From the NCBI GenBank assembly GCA_964017125.1, contig OZ024902.1, forward strand, positions 105,134,560 through 105,198,559: 64,000 nucleotides of DNA. The letters are read 5' to 3'. The translations under genes were made by a program, and so were the position numbers. This DNA comes from Flabesymbios commensalis. Its lineage: Eukaryota > Annelida > Polychaeta > Terebellida > Flabelligeridae. This document shows, one piece after another, positions 12,267 to 24,560 of the stretch. Numbering within the stretch: the first letter of the stretch is position 1; every line of letters starts with the position of its first letter. A model generated the notes under the pieces. It did not search any database. It was not told the origin of the DNA and saw nothing but the letters and a program-made list of their open reading frames with translations.

Positions 12267-13042
12267 TACGTGCAAATAAAACTAAATTACACCAACATAA
12301 GAATCCCTCACATAGGATTCAATTTATATACAGAAAAATTTAAACACCTTGTCAAAACACAAATTTCGGTTTGGGAAACATTTTTCAGAATTTCAGATCA
12401 CACCTGATCCTTATTTTATGTTTATAAGATAGAGATGGCTGATCACCTGCAATTTTTTACTTCAATTGTTAAAACTATTGTCATGTAGCAGTATTTAAAT
12501 ATCACTCTCTACCGTACAGAGTTTGTACTACAGACAGCCCATTAGAGAGAAAACTTTACACATGAGTAGCGCGTAATGCGCTGGACTTAACTTTAAACGT
12601 GACACTCGAAAATCAATACGCTGGTTGTAATGAAGCACTGGTCAACCCCTCAGTGGGAGGTCCTCTCCACTCTTGTTGCCGCTGTTTACAATACATAGGA
12701 AATTAGAATCACGGTAATGACGCGGTTGAAGTCAAAACTGGACAATGAATACAGATTTATATTTTCTAGCGACACGTTTTCAACACCCATTACCGGTATC
12801 TTCAATAAATAGTGTTTTGTGGTTGTTTTTATTTAAAAAAGAACACTATAAACACGATATTTCATGGATTTGGACAATGTTAAAGTAATTACACAGCTTA
12901 CTGAATAAAATTGTGTTTCTCTGTACAAATGTATGTAATATCTGAAGGGACACAGGAGAGTGAGGAAATAATTACACAGTGGAATTAGATTTAAGTCCAG
13001 TTCATGGTTTATGTATACTAGATCAAAGGGTCCCATTCACTG
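12267..13042. other. AT-rich sequence, nothing recognised
   Basis: No supported features. Confidence 0.4.
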
Positions 13043-13460
13043 TACGTTTACAAATCTGTGCTCACGGTGACGGGCTGAAAATCCTTGATGTGTTCACCGT
13101 TTTTAATTTTGTGCACACAGAATAAGTATGTGCTCACAATGAAGATCTCTCTTTGTAAATTCATGTACACAATTAACGAGTCCGTACTTATATTTTTAAA
13201 TCAGTGCTGCAGCTTTTAAAACCGTGCCCACAGTTTGTTAATCCATGCTCAAGGTTCGCCGAACTGTGCTCACAAATTCATACTGGCGGTCTATAAATTT
13301 GTACTCATAGACTACGAGTACAAATTAAAACACGGGAGCGTGTACTATGAGTCATAGTACACGATCCCGTGTTTTAATCGGTTCTGATATATTTTAATCT
13401 GTACTCACGGTTTGCAAATCCTTGCTTACAGATTTTAAACGGTGCTAACGTGAGCACAAC
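13043..13460. repeat. Degenerate ~23-25-bp minisatellite
   Basis: Many diverged units follow the pattern 'TTTGTAAATCCGTGCTCACA' (for example 'AATCTGTGCTCACGG', 'AAACCGTGCCCACAG', 'AATCCATGCTCAAGG', 'AATCCTTGCTTACAG'). The array is interrupted by the long palindrome at 13324-13378. Confidence 0.75.
13324..13378. repeat. 55-bp near-perfect palindrome
   Basis: Arms of 27 bp beginning 'ATTAAAACACGGGA' and ending at a single central G are complementary except for one pair (AGC versus ATC). It sits inside the degenerate minisatellite and could extrude as a hairpin. Confidence 0.95.
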
Positions 13461-14175
13461 TGTGGGCGCGGATTAAAAGGCTACATCTGTAAAAGAAATA
13501 CGCGACAGCAGCAGGGTGAACCTGTGGCCACTGGCCATACCACAGGTAGGTCTACGCGGATCTCATATACAATCTGAAGTCATATATTATATGTGACTAA
13601 GACATTAGCCATAGATAAATACAAAGACAACTTTGGGCTGGCAGTAAAATGCAATTGTATGAAACCGCTCTAAGGCATATCTATTTAAAAAAAAAATCGA
13701 ATGTAGCAGTAAAGACGTTATAACTTGCAAATTACAACTACATCAATCCTCTGCGACAGTCTTAATTTTAAGCATACTCATCAATCCTCTGCGGGTCCTA
13801 ATTTTACCAAGGATATCAGAACCCTTGACTTTAACAAGGACATTTTAAGCATGTTCTCTAGATTTATGATTTTAAGGAGCTAATGCCCTATAATGTTAAA
13901 TCAGTATACAAGCACATGTGAGAGGAGCGGGGGTTGACGCGAGATTACGCAATAGCTCTGGTATCAACTTTATCATAGTGCCTCTCTTTCTATCACCTGG
14001 TGAGGTAGGTGTAATGGCCTGTACACAAACCAAGACAACAATGTAAATCCATCTTCCTATGCAAGGCTGGCTATTCCTGAGGTCGTAGACCGACCTTGCT
14101 GAAACAGGGTTGAATCCGCCTATTGGAGTAGGGACTTTCAAAAAATATTTTTTCTGTTTGACCCAAGTGTGACCT
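13461..14175. other. No gene recognised
   Basis: No supported features. 'CATCAATCCTCTGCG' is repeated at about 13742 and 13780, and is not assigned. Confidence 0.35.
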
Positions 14176-14252
14176 CTGGCATGAGTGTTGTTTTAATGTG
14201 GGGCCACTGTCTACGACACCGGCCCTACATTAAACAACACATGTCTGCTGGC
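14176..14252. mobile_element. Foldback MITE, CAGCAAACAC family (partial)
   Basis: 'GTTGTTTTAATGTGGGGCCA', a centre 'CTGTCTACGACACCGGCC', and 'CTACATTAAACAAC', ending near 'GTCTGCTGG'. The outer left arm is eroded. Confidence 0.7.
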
Positions 14253-14299
14253 CGAGTAGCTCACCGGAAACGTCTCAGACACAGACCACCACATCTCAC

Positions 14300-14370
14300 C
14301 GCAACGTGCATGAGGGTTGAATTAATGGTGAGCCAACTTCGCAGACAGCGGGCCAACATTAAAAAGACAT
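14300..14370. mobile_element. Foldback MITE, CAGCAAACAC family (partial)
   Basis: 'GAATTAATGGTGAGCCAAC', a centre 'TTCGCAGACAGCGG', then 'GCCAACATTAAAAAGAC'. A second copy only about 50 bp from its neighbour. Confidence 0.65.
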
Positions 14371-16560
14371 TTTTTGAAAAACTAATGAATATTCAATATC
14401 TAAATCTCCCTCCCTACCCCAATAGGTGGATGGTATGGCTAATTCAGCAAGGCTTGGCCTGACGGCCTCGCTGTGTCAAGACTTGCTGCCAGGAGGATGT
14501 GTAAATCCATCAAAAGACAAAAGCCCAGGAGCATGATCACCTTTGAGATACCAGCCGCGCGAGGTGAGGGGCAAGGACTGACCCCTATAAATAAGCTCTG
14601 ATTGACCTTGAACATTTAAACCACCATAATGGAACCGTCACCTCTAAGCTACCATCCATGTCCGCCATGATCACACCCAGACATTGTGCAATGAAATGAT
14701 GAGTTCATTGCCCACAATAAACGATGCAACCAAGTACATACTATTGTAACCCCCTCCAACAAAAGAGCGGCTCAGAATGTCACATGACGAGATCAGCCAA
14801 TGACCGCCGTCATTCGGTGACTATTTAAATAAAAGGGTAGAATATCATACTTGGGACAGAATCTTCAGCATTGATTATCGTATTCTTATGATAATTTGAT
14901 AGGAGATTATGAAGGAATTTTAATGAATTGTGTCTTTAATCAGAAAGTGTTATATACGTCATTTCCAGAGATGCTAAATAAGAAACTCTAGCAAGTCGTC
15001 TTATGGAGTTAAAATAAATCATGATTCAAATATTGTGAGTAATTTTTAGAATGTAATTACTTAAACACGATGCAGTAACATTTGAGCCGTGTGTTGAATA
15101 TTTACATGTATCTAGTCTTGTCACAGCAATCTATGTAGGTGCACGTTAAGAAATTTTGGAAATTCAAAAGATTTATATGGAAAATGAAATCGAAGAAAAT
15201 TATTTCTGGTACTGGTAAGCAAATACAAAATAAAGCAACAAAATAACTAACCAATCAAACAAACTAATCGATTAATTGAATAACTGGCTATAACAAACTG
15301 ACGGATTCAAATAAAAAGTAGTACTTCATAAAAAAAATTAAAAAATGATGATGTAGAATAAATTATGCCGTCATTAGTTTTAAAATGACAGCGTTAATTA
15401 AGACGAAATTATACGTCACGTGAAATACCACATCATAATACCAACATAATAGCTCACTAGTTCATACATAGTGGTTACAATAAAGGTTTTGAATATAACA
15501 ATGTATATATTACACATATTCATGTAATCATTAAATATTAATATAGAAAACATGCAGTGGACGGCTAGCTGAAGCATTGTTCGTTCATGGCGGTTATCCG
15601 AAATAATGAATACACATGATTAAAATTGTCAACTTTGAAGAGGGAAGTGAACTTACGGGGACTGTAGCTGCCAACTTCTCGATCTACTTGGAGGAGCAGG
15701 TCCATAATGTACTAAAAATCTCTTGTACAAATCCTGTATATTTATTTGGTCGTTGTGTGCAGACCGGTTGTGCATTGGTTTGGTTCTTTGCGGATGTATA
15801 TTCCAACTTTTATAGATATACTGATTGTACATCATTCATGTTCATATCTATGTTTATTTATTAATAATACATCAGATTGTGATGTAACATTGTCTTGTAC
15901 ATGATGCTTTTATATTGTCCTGCAATATGTCCATAATTCCCAATATGTTCCACGAAAACACAGACACATTTAAATCACTTTTCACACTTTTGGATTCGCT
16001 GTATAAATTAGTATGAATTAATGTAGTAGTGTCAGCTTAGCTAGCAACAGCCACCAAACATTCATCACAGACTGACAATAATCACCACTCCCCTCGTATA
16101 AATAGCTACTCTCTGACACCCTTAACCTCTCTCTGATAGTTTATCACATGAAGTGCCCCGGCAATATATCGCATAAATATCATATATTAAACAAAACTAA
16201 AAATAATTAAAGTAACATACCAAACAAACTATTTTACATTTTTACTTCCCCAATGAGATCGTGTCATTATCACTAAAACTAAAATTAGAGTATCAAATGA
16301 AGATTATCGATGATTCACTACACAGGCTGCTGTTCCAGCTATATAATACTTATCCAAACTGACAGTAAATCATTTATTTTTCAGTCTAATAATATAAATA
16401 ATATTCTACCTTTTTAAAATATCAGAAATATAAGGTAATGGTACTGAAATAGTTGGTTCTGTCAATCAGATAGGAGTTGACAGTTGAACGAGGATCAGTG
16501 CTCTTAAGTGGAACAAGGTTCAAGTAGAGACTCTGGGTGTACCTCATGATTTGATGCCAC
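14371..16560. other. AT-rich sequence, nothing recognised
   Basis: Overlapping opposite-strand short frames at 15616-15864 lack family or splice support. Confidence 0.4.
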
Positions 16561-16669
16561 CCCAGCAGACGCAAGACGTTAAATCAATGTTGGTTTAACG
16601 TTGGTCCAACGTCGTAGACGGTGGAACAACATTAAACCAACATTGATTCAACGTCTTGTGTCTGCTGGG
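16561..16669. mobile_element. Foldback MITE, CAGCAAACAC family (best-preserved copy)
   Basis: 'CCCAGCAGACGCAAGACGTT' at the left is matched by 'AACGTCTTGTGTCTGCTGGG' at the right. The interior 'GGTTTAACGTTGGTCCAACG' and centre 'TCGTAGACGGTGG' complete an almost perfect 109-bp hairpin. Confidence 0.92.
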
Positions 16670-16950
16670 ACAGCACCAAATTATATCTAATCTGCTATCC
16701 ATGCAACAAGAATGTTACCAAGCTGTTACAAGTGTATACTTACATCGTAAATCATTTAAAGTATCAGACTAGAATTTTGACAACAGCGCGGCCCTAACTT
16801 ACAGCACGTTGCCAGAAAATCCGGATCATCGGCAATTAATGCTGGTCAAAAAATTACATCAGAATAATTACTGGAAGGATTACTAATTTTTGTAGATTGA
16901 ATCCATCCAAAATCGAAATTTTCATCTTCACAGTTTTATGTCCTTGTTGA

Positions 16951-17263
16951 AGGGACATGCCCAGGTCTAAATCATAAAAAAATCGGTGATTTTATTTTAG
17001 CTTAATAATATGACCATATGATATGTCCATAGACTAGAACTGCGGAAGTTTTTTAATTTTTGTGCTGCGCACTTACCACTTAGGCTAGATATAGAGACGA
17101 AATTCCCGTATTTCTTATTTTTGGCATGGTTGTCAATAATTAGAAATCAGGAATTACATCTCTATATCTAGCCTAACTGGTGAATACGCAGCACAAAAAT
17201 TAAAAAAACTTTTGCAGTTCTGGTCTATGGACATGTTCACAACATATCGTCATATAATTAAGC
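16951..17263. mobile_element. Palindromic TTAA-type MITE, right end lost
   Basis: It begins 'AGGGACATGCCCAGGTCTAA' and contains long internal inverted segments ('GTGCTGCGCACTTACC' and its mate 'AATACGCAGCACAAA'; 'AGGCTAGATATAGAGACGAA' and 'ATCTCTATATCTAGCCTAA'; 'CATAGACTAGAACTGC' and 'GCAGTTCTGGTCTATG'). It aligns with 53441-53816 but breaks off before the right terminus. Confidence 0.8.
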
Positions 17264-18760
17264 ATCAAATTGAATTCGCCTCTTCAATATTTCACCGAAT
17301 TAAAACTTTTCGTTTTCGAATGACACATAGTAATGGTATTATTAATCACATCACATAAAGTTAGCGGTATCTTAAAAGCTAAGACTGACACTTAGGATTC
17401 ACATCTTGGTGTGAGCGAGTTGTCAAATTGTTATTTTGCTATGGTCACAAGTAGATGATGTTAGTAATATCATAGACCTATACCTGTTATAATTATCAAC
17501 TATTATTCACCAGATGGCGTTCAGTGAGGTTCCCTATGCCTCACCACGTGGCGCTTCTGGGCTTCTCGCCTTCAGTCTCGCTTCTACTCCAGGAACATTA
17601 GACTGGCAATACACCATAGTGTGGAATAAATTCGCAACAAGCTGTTTTTGTCAGGGTCTACTCAGAAAACAGTCCCCAAGAATCCCATCTCGCGAAAGTA
17701 CAAAAATTCAAGGCAGCCGCCAAAATGACGTTTTGAATGAGGAGAACTTGTCAAATACATGCATATATAATTTGTATGTGCATGGTGTCATTGGCGGCAC
17801 CAAGTTCTCAGTGGCACAGAGTATGCAAAATAACACATTTGTGGTGTGAATGTAGTAGAGAATGGAAATATTAAAAAAAAAAATAATGGGTCAAAATACA
17901 ATAAAAATGACAATTTTTTGTTAAAAAAACAAAATAAATGCTCAGGAATTTCATCATTCTCTCTGTAAGACTAAGATATAAATTATATCAATCACCTGGA
18001 TTCGGTATCACTGTTTTAAACTAGATTTTGGCGGCCATCTTGATATTTGCACTTTTCCGAAGCACAGATCCCTAGGAAATTTTAATACGCGTTTCAGGAC
18101 TGCATTCTGAGTAAATCCTGAAAAAGATTATTCCACCCCAAAACCTAATTATATTCCTGGACTATCCACATAGCCCAGGGACACACAATATGAATGTCAA
18201 AAGCCAGGTCAAGGAAAAATCGAACTACATTGTCCCGATCTCCATATAGTCCTTATTAATCAAATATGCAGCCAATTGTATTTGCATTCACAAATCAATA
18301 TCAGAAGCTACACACACCGTTAGCTGCCATAAAACAAATACTAAAACACGGTAAACGAATGCAGGAATAAAGAGGTAGACCTAACCATTCATTATTGAAG
18401 GAACTTATATTGGTAGTATCACTTTATGAGCACTAATAAAGTATTATCTAAGTGATTCATTAATGTGGTTTCTTGTCTCGTAGCACCAAATGTAAAATAA
18501 AGTGTACCTTGAAATCTTTAGAATAAAACATGGATAATGCCAACAAAACACACCACCTTTTAAGATAAAGAGATAAAGGTGTAAGGTTAATAGTCTGATA
18601 TCGACTCCAAGGGCACATTGAGACGTAAATATGCAGTTCAAAAGCGCACAATTTGTAATAATTTATTACAAATTTTAACGTAACAAAACAATGCTTCGAA
18701 TGGACTCCACAGTAAATCTTTCACTTTGTAAAGCATGATTTACCGTATCGTGAGTTATAA
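17264..18760. other. No gene recognised
   Basis: A 111-codon plus frame at 17514-17849 is GC-richer at its start but includes 'CAGCCGCCAAAATGACG', a motif common to local repeats, so it looks repeat-derived. Minus frames at 18444-18651 are unsupported. Confidence 0.35.
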
Positions 18761-18966
18761 TGAATGAATGAATGAATGAATGAACGAACGAAGGAACGAC
18801 CGAACGAACGACCGAACGAACGAACGAAGGAACGAGCGACTGAATGAATGAATGAATGAGTGAATGAGTGAATGAATAAATGAATGAATGAATGAATGAA
18901 TGAATGAATGAATGAATGAATGAATGAATGAATGAATGAATGAATGAATGAATGAATGAATGAATG
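18761..18966. repeat. (TGAA)n microsatellite with GAAC variants
   Basis: A tetranucleotide run interrupted by a CGAACGAAGGAACGACC block (about 18783-18838). It abuts the SINE at 18967 and is best read as the SINE's expanded 3' tail on the minus strand. Confidence 0.95.
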
Positions 18967-19375
18967 GGGCTTGCTTTCAGCATATTCCCACCCGAAGGCT
19001 CGGCTTCTCGCGAGCGATCACGGGATAAGTCGAGCCTTGCGGTGGGAAGATGGCTTTGAGCCACTTTTGTGGACATAGATGGGCTAAGCTGATTCAAGAG
19101 AACCAGCCGAGAATGGTGAGATGAATCAGATAACACTGCCGTACAGACACCGGATTCGAAATTCGAGAACTGGTGGTCTGAGGCCGAGCACAGCGAGCAG
19201 GCTACATGTAGCTATCGTTCATGGAGGCTCTCCACAATAGGCCTACTCCAACATTACGAATATACGGGGAAGAATCATTATGTTTCGCTGAAGCCTGAAT
19301 GTCAGAGCGGGGGACGAGTCCAGGAGCTCAGGCGTGACATGCAGTCAACATCAAGCATGAGTTATACCTGGATAA
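18967..19375 (-). mobile_element. SINE-1 variant (1b), copy A
   Basis: On the minus strand it reads from a tRNA-like head ('GCATGTCACGCCTGAGCTCC', then 'TCGTCCCCCGCTCTGA') through the second tRNA-like unit ('CGGCCTCAGACCACCAG') to a 3' body with 'GGTTCTCTTGAATCAGC' and an expanded (TTCA)n tail. It differs from SINE-1 by an extra block with 'GCTCGCGAGAAGCCGAGCC'. Confidence 0.7.
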
Positions 19376-19779
19376 ATTGATAGACAAGATTGAGTAGAAT
19401 ACTAGGAGCTAGTACTAATAGATTCAAATTTTAAGTCAAGGTATTGTTGTAAGAGAAAGAACAAAGGTAGGTGTAGATGTTTGATGATATGATTAGATGA
19501 ATAGCACGGACGGTATTGTCCCATCAGTTGTCAAGAGGTTAGAATAGAGACCATATTTCACATAACATTATACTCAATGCTATATTATACTCTCAAGAAT
19601 CATTCAGTCTTTTATGAGGCGGAGAGTATAATAAACGACTGTACAACTGAGCGTGTAATGCTTTATTATAGTAGGTAATTTAATACCCTACGTGGCAATA
19701 CAAAAACGTCTAGAGCTAAAGATAAGCAATGACACTATATGATTTTAAAATGGTGATAAATGTCACCAGGCACTGCCTT

Positions 19780-21075
19780 AGGGCTCGTTTCCATTGGTAA
19801 GGCTTAACCCGCGCGGGTGGATCCGTGCGGGTACCCGCGCGGGTGCCATATTATCCAGCCTTCTTTAAATCCATGTATCATTTCCATATACGCGGAACCC
19901 GCGCGGGTGATTTGCCGCGCGGGTAGAAAATTGAACAATGTTCGATTTTTCCCGCACCGCATGGCAAAAATGCATGTGGAATTCCAGAAAATGACGTCAC
20001 ACAGATGGGCCTCCCCGTCTATCGCCGCGTGTTTTGCAAAATTTGTGAGGATAAACCTAACTTGGACATAGAATCACCTGATATTCTGCAAATATGGCAA
20101 ACGAAACCCCATCTTTAACAACACCATTAAAGGTGGACAACAAATGTGTGGCAGAATTTTTTTAAGAAACTAGACGTAGAAAGAATGACAGCTAGGACTA
20201 TTTATATAGCCTACCCTAGTGGGCAGGTGTCGAAATAAAGGCTATACTGTGGCTGGAGTGCTATTATTGCTACAAGCCTACTGCAGATAATCTGACACAG
20301 TATCCAGACAGGGGAGGATCCAAAATTGAAAAATATTATTTTGGCGAATTTAGCGGACTTTTTTAGCGGACTATTTGGCAGAAATAAAAGGACGTGCACC
20401 CACACTACCAGACACTTGCATGTGCCCCAGTTAAGGGCGCTTCAACCACTATTATCATCATCATCATCACCATCACCAACAACATCACCATCAATGGCAT
20501 CATTACCAACCGTTATTGGCATCATCACCATTACCACCACCACCATATCATCATCACCACCACCACCAGATGCAGCACAACCACCACCATCAGCACAATC
20601 ATCACCACCATAATCATAATATTCACCACCACCATAATCATCACCACCAACACAACCACCATCACATCACTATCATCACCACCATCGTCATCACCACCAT
20701 CACAACCACCATCACCATCATCATCATCATCACCATCAACACCAACAACACTACCACCACCACCAACACCCCCCAACACCATCATCACCACTACCACCAG
20801 CACCATCATCACAACCACCATCACCACCATTACCACCACCAACACAATCACCATCACCACCACCATCACCACTACCACACTACCAACAAAATCAACACCA
20901 TCATCACGATTACCACCAGCACCACCATCGCAACCACCATCACCAACAACACCAACACCATCACTACCACCATCATCATCATAACCACCTGGTCCATCAC
21001 CAAGGAGATTACTATTATCCGCGCGGGTGTCACATGCGGATTTATATAAAAATGCACTAATGGAAACAGACTTTT
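19780..21075. mobile_element. Candidate MITE carrying a CAT microsatellite
   Basis: Copy A has ~1.3 kb here where copy B has ~0.3 kb of unrelated DNA. Its edges hold weak inverted ends ('GGCTCGTTTCCATTGG' on the left; 'CTAATGGAAACAGAC' on the right) and GC-rich motifs with 'ACCCGCGCGGGT' near both ends (19808-19924 and about 21019). The interior is mostly the microsatellite. No frame beyond repeat-encoded ones. Superfamily uncertain. Confidence 0.5.
20446..20995. repeat. (CAT/CAC)n trinucleotide-rich array, ~550 bp
   Basis: Interrupted ATC, CAC and AAC triplets on the plus strand. Long 'open frames' through it encode only His/Thr/Ile/Pro runs, or Val/Asp runs on the other strand, and are artefacts of composition. 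Confidence 0.95.
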
Positions 21076-21260
21076 AAAATTATCCGCACAGGACCCGCAC
21101 ATTTTAATTTTGATCGATGTGTAATCAGGTGGTAATTGTGTTAGTGCTATCGGCTATCCCCACTAGAAACCCCCCTATTTTGTTTTAACAATGACCAGCC
21201 ATCTTGCCGGATTGCCTGGATTGCATAGAATTGTAAATTGTAAAAATTGAACTGTGTTAA

Positions 21261-22141
21261 CCCTTATCCTGCTAAGTTAATCGATTTAAATTTTCGCCCA
21301 CTTGAAGTTGTGTCTCGCTACCGCGATCCACAACTTCAAGTGGGTGAAAAATACTCATATTTGTTTAATTTGAGATCTATCCTTAGCAAATACTGATGTT
21401 TAAACACACATTTTGTTCCCAATATCAGTGATTTGATTGACAAATAAAACAAATTAACAAGAGGACTGAAGTCCTATATCATCCCCCGCCATTAATTAGG
21501 TTAGACTTTTTGCGGTCACAAATATTTAAACAGTCGATCTGTGGTGGTCATTTTAAATTTCAGTAAAATCACTTTTCATTTTTTGCGCCTACAAAAAAAT
21601 TTGGAGTTGACCTCTAGCGGCCATTTTGAATTTTGGTAGCATCTTTAAAAAAACACTTGCACATCCCCAAGTTGCAAGGGATGTGATGTTAAAATTTCAA
21701 AAAAAATTGACCAAACAAATTTTTTTTGTGGTTTACGCCCCCTAAAAAAATTAAGTTGATCTGTGGCGGCCATTTTGAATATCAGTAAAACCTTGAAAAA
21801 GTCACCTGCGCATCTCCATATCATGGGGAATGCCATAGTAAAATTTGAATGATTTCTGACTTTAAGTTTTAGAGTTTTTGCGCACACAAAAAAATTTAGA
21901 GTTGACCTCTGGCGGCCATTTTAAATTTTGGTAGCATCTCTAAAAAATCACTTGCACATCCCCATGTTGCTAGGAATGTCATGTTTAAATTTCAAAAGAA
22001 TTTGAGCAGTAGTTTTTGCGCCCACAAGAAAACGTGACGCCGGACGCCAGACGCCGGACAGAATCCTGGCGCGACTAAAATCCCCCTTCCCCTACGGGCG
22101 GGAGATAAAAACGACAATAGTCCTGATCAGCAGGATAAGGG
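21261..22141. mobile_element. TTAA-flanked (piggyBac-like) MITE, copy A, with an insertion
   Basis: TTAA at 21257-21260 is followed by 'CCCTTATCCTGCT'. The right end is 'AGCAGGATAAGGG' followed by TTAA (22142-22145). TTAA target duplications and CCC...GGG termini are the piggyBac hallmark. An internal hairpin 'CCACTTGAAGTTGTG' with 'CACAACTTCAAGTGG' lies at about 21298-21345. Without the 650-bp insertion the MITE would be ~230 bp, the length of copies at 31114 and 63053. Confidence 0.85.
21457..22106. mobile_element. 650-bp insertion with ~147-bp internal repeats (family F3)
   Basis: It is absent from the sister MITE at 31114-31343, which defines its edges. It contains four units at ~147-bp spacing of two alternating kinds ('GGCCATTTTGAATTTTGG' then 'TAGCATCT'; 'GGCCATTTTGAATATCAG' then 'TAAAACC'). 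Near the right end is 'GACGCCGGACGCCAGACGCC'. Short inverted ends: 'ATCCCCCGCC' and 'GGCGGGAGAT'. Confidence 0.75.
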
Positions 22142-22383
22142 TTAAGAAGACACCTTAACTTAATAGGCCCACTATCGCACAGAGAATTAGAGGTTATTTA
22201 ACTTGCTATTCCTCGCTTGCATAAAACTGCTGTTCAGTGTCTTTCTTGGTGATGTCCAATCTCTGACTTTGCAGGACTATACTGCATCCAAAATTAAATC
22301 TCTTACACCAGGAGAGACTTATCTAAACATGTGCAAAAAACTTGTATTGGATCTGAATCATGTTCAGTGACTACATAAACTAG

Positions 22384-22545
22384 ATGTAAGTGTTTACCAT
22401 GTAAACACCCAAAAAGGCTCCCCTACGCAGAGTTATACAATAATTATAATGTTACCAGATAATAATTTTGTACATGTAATTATCAAGTAATATTATGGGG
22501 CAGAGACTAACAGCTTTAGACTGACTAGGTGCTATTTTGACCCCA
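22384..22545. other. Unique spacer between duplication copies
   Basis: No features recognised. Confidence 0.4.
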
Positions 22546-23245
22546 AAAGATTAAAGATGGCCACCATGACCCAGATACTTTCCCGAACTTTTGAAAAAAT
22601 GATGCAAGTCTAGGAATTAATAATAGCATCAGCCATGCAGTACATTGAATGTAGAGTGTATCGGATAAGCAGCTAAGTTATCAGGGTGACAACGGTTCTA
22701 ACTTGACAAAAAAAAGATTAAAGATGGCAGCCATGACCCGGATATTTTCACGAACTTCCTGAAAATTGATGCAGTCTAGGAAATACTACTACTAGTACTA
22801 TGCATAATGTTGAATATTGAGTATATCGGATAAGTGGCTTTGAAGTTATGAGGGTGACAAGGTCCTGAATTGAAGAAAAAGATTTAAAATGGCCGCCATG
22901 ACCTGGATATTCTTCTGAACTTAGTGAAAAAATGGTGAAGGCTAGGAATTAATAATACTATGCAGTATTTTAAATATTGAGTATATCGGATAAGCAGCTT
23001 TAAAGTTATCAGGGTGACAAGGTCCTAATATGATGAAAAAAGATAAAAGATGGCCGCCATGACCCGAATATTTTCTTGAACTTTCTGAAAAATTGATGCA
23101 GCCTAGGAATTAATACTTGCATCCAGTATGTTGAACAGAAAGTGAATCGAAAAAGCGGGTTTGTAGATATCAGGTTGATAAGGTCCTAATTTGACAAAAA
23201 AAGATTAAAGATGGCCGCCATGACCCGAATATTTTCTCTGAACTG
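22546..23245. repeat. ~162-bp tandem repeat, five units
   Basis: 'AAAGATTAAAGATGGCCGCC' (or close variants) followed by 'ATGACCCGGATATTTTC' occurs near 22546, 22713, 22875, 23036 and 23198. Between them come 'CTAGGAATTAATA', 'TATCGGATAAGC' and 'TCAGGGTGACAAGGTCCTAA'. No coding frame runs through it. Confidence 0.9.
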
Positions 23246-23330
23246 ACTGAAAACTTACTAAAAAAACGAACGAACGAGCGAATGAACGAATAAACGAACG
23301 AACGAGCGAATGACTGAATGAGTGAATAAA

Positions 23331-23750
23331 TGGGGCTTGCTTTGAGCATCTTCCTACCGGAAGGCTCGGCTTCTATTGAGCGACCACGGGAGAAGTCGAG
23401 CGAGCCTTGCGGTGGGAAGACGGATTTGAGCCACGTTTGTGGACGTGCACGCATGGGCTAATATAAGCTGCTTCAGGAGAACCTGTCGATGATGGTGAGA
23501 TGAATCAGATGACACTGCCTTACACTTACAGACACCAGACTCGAAATTCGAGCCCTGGCGGTCTGAGGCCGAGCACAGCGAGGAAGCTAGCTCTCGATCA
23601 CGGAGGCTCTCCACAATATCTCAACATTACGAATGGTCGGGGAAATTTGTTTTGTTTTGTTGAATCCTGAATACCAGAGCGGGGGACGAACCCAGGAGCT
23701 CAGGCGTGACATGCAGGTAACATCAATCACTATACCATGGTCCCTGCCAT
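23331..23750 (-). mobile_element. SINE-1 variant (1b), copy B
   Basis: Same modules and order as 18967-19375: tRNA-like head with 'GGGTTCGTCCCCCGCTCT', second unit 'CGGCCTCAGACCGCCAGG', body, and a degenerate (TTCG/TTCA)n tail at 23260-23330. Confidence 0.75.
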
Positions 23751-24172
23751 CATGAGTTATCTGGTTATAGCGAGAGATAGACAGAGAGTGAGTAGAATAC
23801 TAGATATTGAGCTGGTACTAGTAGATTCAAATTATTTCAAGTCCACGTCTTGTTGTAAGAGATGTTTGATGATATGATTAGATGCATAGCACGGACGGTA
23901 TTGTCCCATCAATTGCCAAGAGGTTAGAATAAAGACCATATTTCATATAACAGCTAGTATACTCAATGTTATATTATTATACTCTCAAGGATCATTCAGT
24001 CTTTTATGAGGCGGAGAAAATAATAAACGACTACACCACCAGCATGTAATACTTCATTCTAGTCGGTATGTCATAAAATGTCCTATGTGGCAATACAAAG
24101 CGCCTCTAAAAAAGAGCAGTGAAACAATATGATTTTGAAATGGTAATAAATGTTACCAGGTACTGCCTTAAC

Positions 24173-24489
24173 ATTAATTTCATTATTTTGATTCTTCCAA
24201 AAAATACTTAGCACAAGGAGAAAATGAAGGGTATGATTCAAGTCATATGTATGCTATGGTCGACCTGTTTAGTGGAAATTATTCAAAATGCTGATTCAAT
24301 TTCCTTGTTAGAACTGATCTAATATATTTATATATTCTTTCTGTCATCTCTCCCTGTAATCTAACATTTTGCATTAGAGTAATAGTACAGCCATCGGTTC
24401 ACCATATATTATTATTATTGCACCCTTCTTCAGACATATATAGGGCAAACGATAGTAATTAATACTTTAATAGTCGTTAGACGGCCATT
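24173..24489. other. Copy-B-specific AT-rich DNA
   Basis: It replaces the CAT-rich insertion seen in copy A. Nothing recognised. Confidence 0.4.
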
Positions 24490-24553
24490 TTAAATTTGAT
24501 AGATGTGTATTTTTTTAGTGCTATCAGCTATCCCCACTAGAAACCCCATATTG

Positions 24554-24560
24554 TGTTTTA
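24554..24560. repeat. Putative target-site duplication, left
   Basis: 'TGTTTTA' directly precedes the left terminal repeat. 'TATTTTA' (30967-30973) follows the right one. The empty copy-A site reads 'TGTTTTA' at 21181-21187. One mismatch, so the length could be 5-8 bp. Confidence 0.6.

Larger units (their letters stand above)
18967..22383. repeat. Tandem segmental duplication, copy A
   Basis: The SINE, the ~650 bp beyond it ('AGCACGGACGGTATTGTCCC', 'CTTTTATGAGGCGGAGA', 'CACTGCCTTA'), the block 'AGTGCTATCGGCTATCCCCA', the TTAA MITE and the tail ending 'AATCATGTTCAGTGACTA' recur in the same order at 23331-31566. Copy A has a CAT-rich insertion and a 650-bp insertion. Copy B lacks both and has the 6.4 kb transposon. 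Confidence 0.85.

Noticed and set aside
18675-19136. 153-codon minus frame with repeated Ser-Phe-Ile-His
   Set aside because: It is the (TTCA)n tail of a SINE read through into the SINE body.
20326-21102. Open frames of up to 196 codons on both strands (His/Thr/Ile-rich, Val/Asp-rich)
   Set aside because: They are translations of the CAT/CAC triplet array with no other protein features.
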